This document shows positions 11,334-12,270 of a stretch of 12,270 nucleotides of DNA, piece after piece. The position numbers and the translations under genes are program-made. How positions within the stretch are numbered: position 1 is the stretch's first letter; each line of letters begins with the position of its first letter. The DNA lies in NCBI GenBank assembly GCA_010027825.1, contig RGUK01000034.1, positions 1 to 12,270 on the forward strand, read 5' to 3'. The notes below the pieces were generated by a model. It saw only the letters and a list, made by a program, of their open reading frames with translations. It did not search any database and was not told the DNA's origin. The DNA comes from a bacterium. Lineage in GTDB: Bacteria; Dependentiae; Babeliae; Babeliales; RVW-14.

Positions 11334-11406
11334 TGGGCCCTCTGGGACTCGAACCCAGAACCAACGGATTAAAAGTCCGATGCTCTACCGATTGAGCTAA
11401 AGGCCC
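11334..11406 (-). tRNA. tRNA-Lys(TTT)
   Basis: Acceptor GGGCCTT (11400-11406) with AGGGCCC (11335-11341), D-arm TAGCTCAATCGGTAGAGC, anticodon arm TCGGA, CTTTTAA, TCCGT (anticodon TTT), T-arm CTGGG, TTCGAGT, CCCAG, discriminator A. CCA not encoded. Confidence 0.96.
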
Positions 11407-11609
11407 GAAAAAACGACACGGTTGCCGCACTTCCACCACCGAGTTCCCCGGCAGCGGCTTTGCAACTTTTCATACTCTGTCTGCAAATCAGAGGCCCGCC
11501 CTACCTTATCGTTTTGCAGCCATTGCAGCGACTGTTGGCCAATAAGGTCGAGGCGTGTCGTTCTCGCATACGGTTGGCCACGTGGAGACCTGGTTCCAAC
11601 CGCATACAC
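11397..11609 (-). CDS. Doubtful small ORF ending in tRNA-Lys
   Basis: A 70-residue frame whose last part reads like protein (LDLIGQQSLQWLQNDKVGRASDLQTEYEKLQSRCRG, then RWWKCGNRVVF). No ribosome site precedes its only ATG, and its TAG stop lies 10 nt inside tRNA-Lys. It could be a real gene with an unrecognised start, a decayed gene, or non-coding. The upstream stretch (11610-11664) has two stems, GGGCGG/CCGCCC and CTAGGC/GCCTAG. Confidence 0.35.
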   Translation of the reverse strand: MYAVGTRSPRGQPYARTTRLDLIGQQSLQWLQNDKVGRASDLQTEYEKLQSRCRGTRWWKCGNRVVFSGL

Positions 11610-11677
11610 ACCGGGCGGTTTAAGTCCCGCCCACGCACTAGGCTTAAGTGCTATTTAAAGCCGCCTAGTCGGCTACA

Positions 11678-12268
11678 TTACTTGAACACACTCGTCGTGC
11701 TGGACGGCCGCTGCTTGCGGCACTGACCGTTCGGGCAGTCTGCCACAACCGGGGCTGTTTGCCTATCCCCGCCTTTTTCGACGGGGCTGGGCTTGGTGAC
11801 GATCTGCCACAAACGCCATTTGCCGCCTTCCTTTTTGAACGTCTGGATGTATTCCACACGTTCGTACTCGGGCAGAAGCATGGTGTGGTTCCTGTAAAAC
11901 CGCTGGCGTTCGTTCGGATTATTCCGCACGTTTTCATCTGCTGGAAGGGTCACCTGCACCACACGGGCCGCTGCGAACGGCAACTGCTTTTTGACGAGTT
12001 CAAACTCTTCAAGGCGCAGGTACACATCAGTATCGGCAAACATATCCTTGGCCTCTTGACGAAATTGGTCAAGGTCGGCCTTGCACAGTCCGCGAGCCTG
12101 GGTGTCCATGAGCAATTCCAGATCCTCTTTGTTGCAGGCCTGGAAATTATCCTCCAAGACCGCTCGGATCTTTTCGGCGTCAGTGTCGGCTCCATTAACG
12201 ACCGCCGCAAAGACGCAACCGGACACAAACGCCAGGGCCAGCACCAACCACTTACGCCAAGTTTTCAT
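11678..12268 (-). CDS. Exported protein, possible NTF2/SnoaL-like fold
   Basis: 196 residues, complete from the ATG at 12268 although its ribosome site is outside the window. Residues 1-27 are a signal peptide (KTWRKWLVLALAFVSGCVFAAVVNGA); Cys18 lies inside the hydrophobic core rather than at a clear lipobox, so it is probably not a lipoprotein. The middle (DTDAEKIRAVLEDNFQACNKEDLELLMDT, later FELVKKQLPFAAARVVQVTLPA, YIQTFKKEGGKWRLWQIVT) follows the helix-then-curved-sheet order of NTF2-like domains. The C-terminus has Cys-Pro-Asn-Gly-Gln-Cys-Arg, nearly the same motif as in the 9188-9523 protein. Confidence 0.78.
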   Translation of the reverse strand: MKTWRKWLVLALAFVSGCVFAAVVNGADTDAEKIRAVLEDNFQACNKEDLELLMDTQARGLCKADLDQFRQEAKDMFADTDVYLRLEEFELVKKQLPFAAARVVQVTLPADENVRNNPNERQRFYRNHTMLLPEYERVEYIQTFKKEGGKWRLWQIVTKPSPVEKGGDRQTAPVVADCPNGQCRKQRPSSTTSVFK

Positions 12269-12270
12269 CT

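Noticed and set aside
11641..11660. Possible fifth copy of the TAAATA promoter motif
   Set aside because: TAAATA is present on the minus strand, but no GCATAT follows at 15 nt.

Overview
This window looks like part of a large, tRNA-rich bacteriophage genome, or a phage-like element. Almost everything is on the minus strand: about 17 small, mostly unrecognised protein genes with strong AAGGAG-type ribosome sites, seven tRNA genes, a complete tmRNA (ssrA), and two long stretches without credible genes that are crowded with RNA-like stems. No structural or replication gene is present, so 'phage' is an inference from tRNAs plus tmRNA, tiny ORFs, an HNH endonuclease and two small zinc or DUF551-like proteins. 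The host is probably a planctomycete. The secreted protein at 9188-9523 resembles, from memory, a small cysteine-rich family common in Pirellula/Rhodopirellula-type genomes, and the protein at 11678-12268 shares its Cys-x-Asn-Gly-Gln-Cys-Arg motif.

Layout. 1-360 is a plus-strand exported thioredoxin-like protein, converging on the minus-strand genes at a bidirectional terminator (366-409). 408-2350 holds four small membrane proteins. 2351-4036 has no credible gene but contains about twenty perfect or near-perfect stems, two of them with pseudoknot topology. 4037-5633 holds five small genes of unknown function. 5634-6165 is a second stem-rich gap that runs up to the 3' end of the tmRNA (6166-6509). 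The tmRNA is followed upstream by tRNA-Leu(CAA), tRNA-Asp(GTC) and tRNA-Glu(TTC). An AT-rich HNH endonuclease on the opposite strand, with its own promoter, sits between tRNA-Asp and tRNA-Glu and its 3' end overlaps tRNA-Glu. 7419-12268 alternates one to four small genes with single tRNAs (Ile TAT, Val TAC, Leu TAA, Lys TTT).

Regulation. Four minus-strand intergenic sites share a bipartite motif, TAAATA, exactly 15 nt, then GCATAT (usually followed by TAAGTAC). Each lies about 60-75 nt upstream of a start codon, so they are probably a promoter family. Their transcripts would begin with stable hairpins or, in one case, a classical H-type pseudoknot ahead of a gene with no ordinary start codon. 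At three genes a hairpin plus U-tract abuts the ribosome site directly, which suggests attenuation or processing control. The tRNAs, tmRNA and possible large RNAs suggest an element that brings much of its own translation support.
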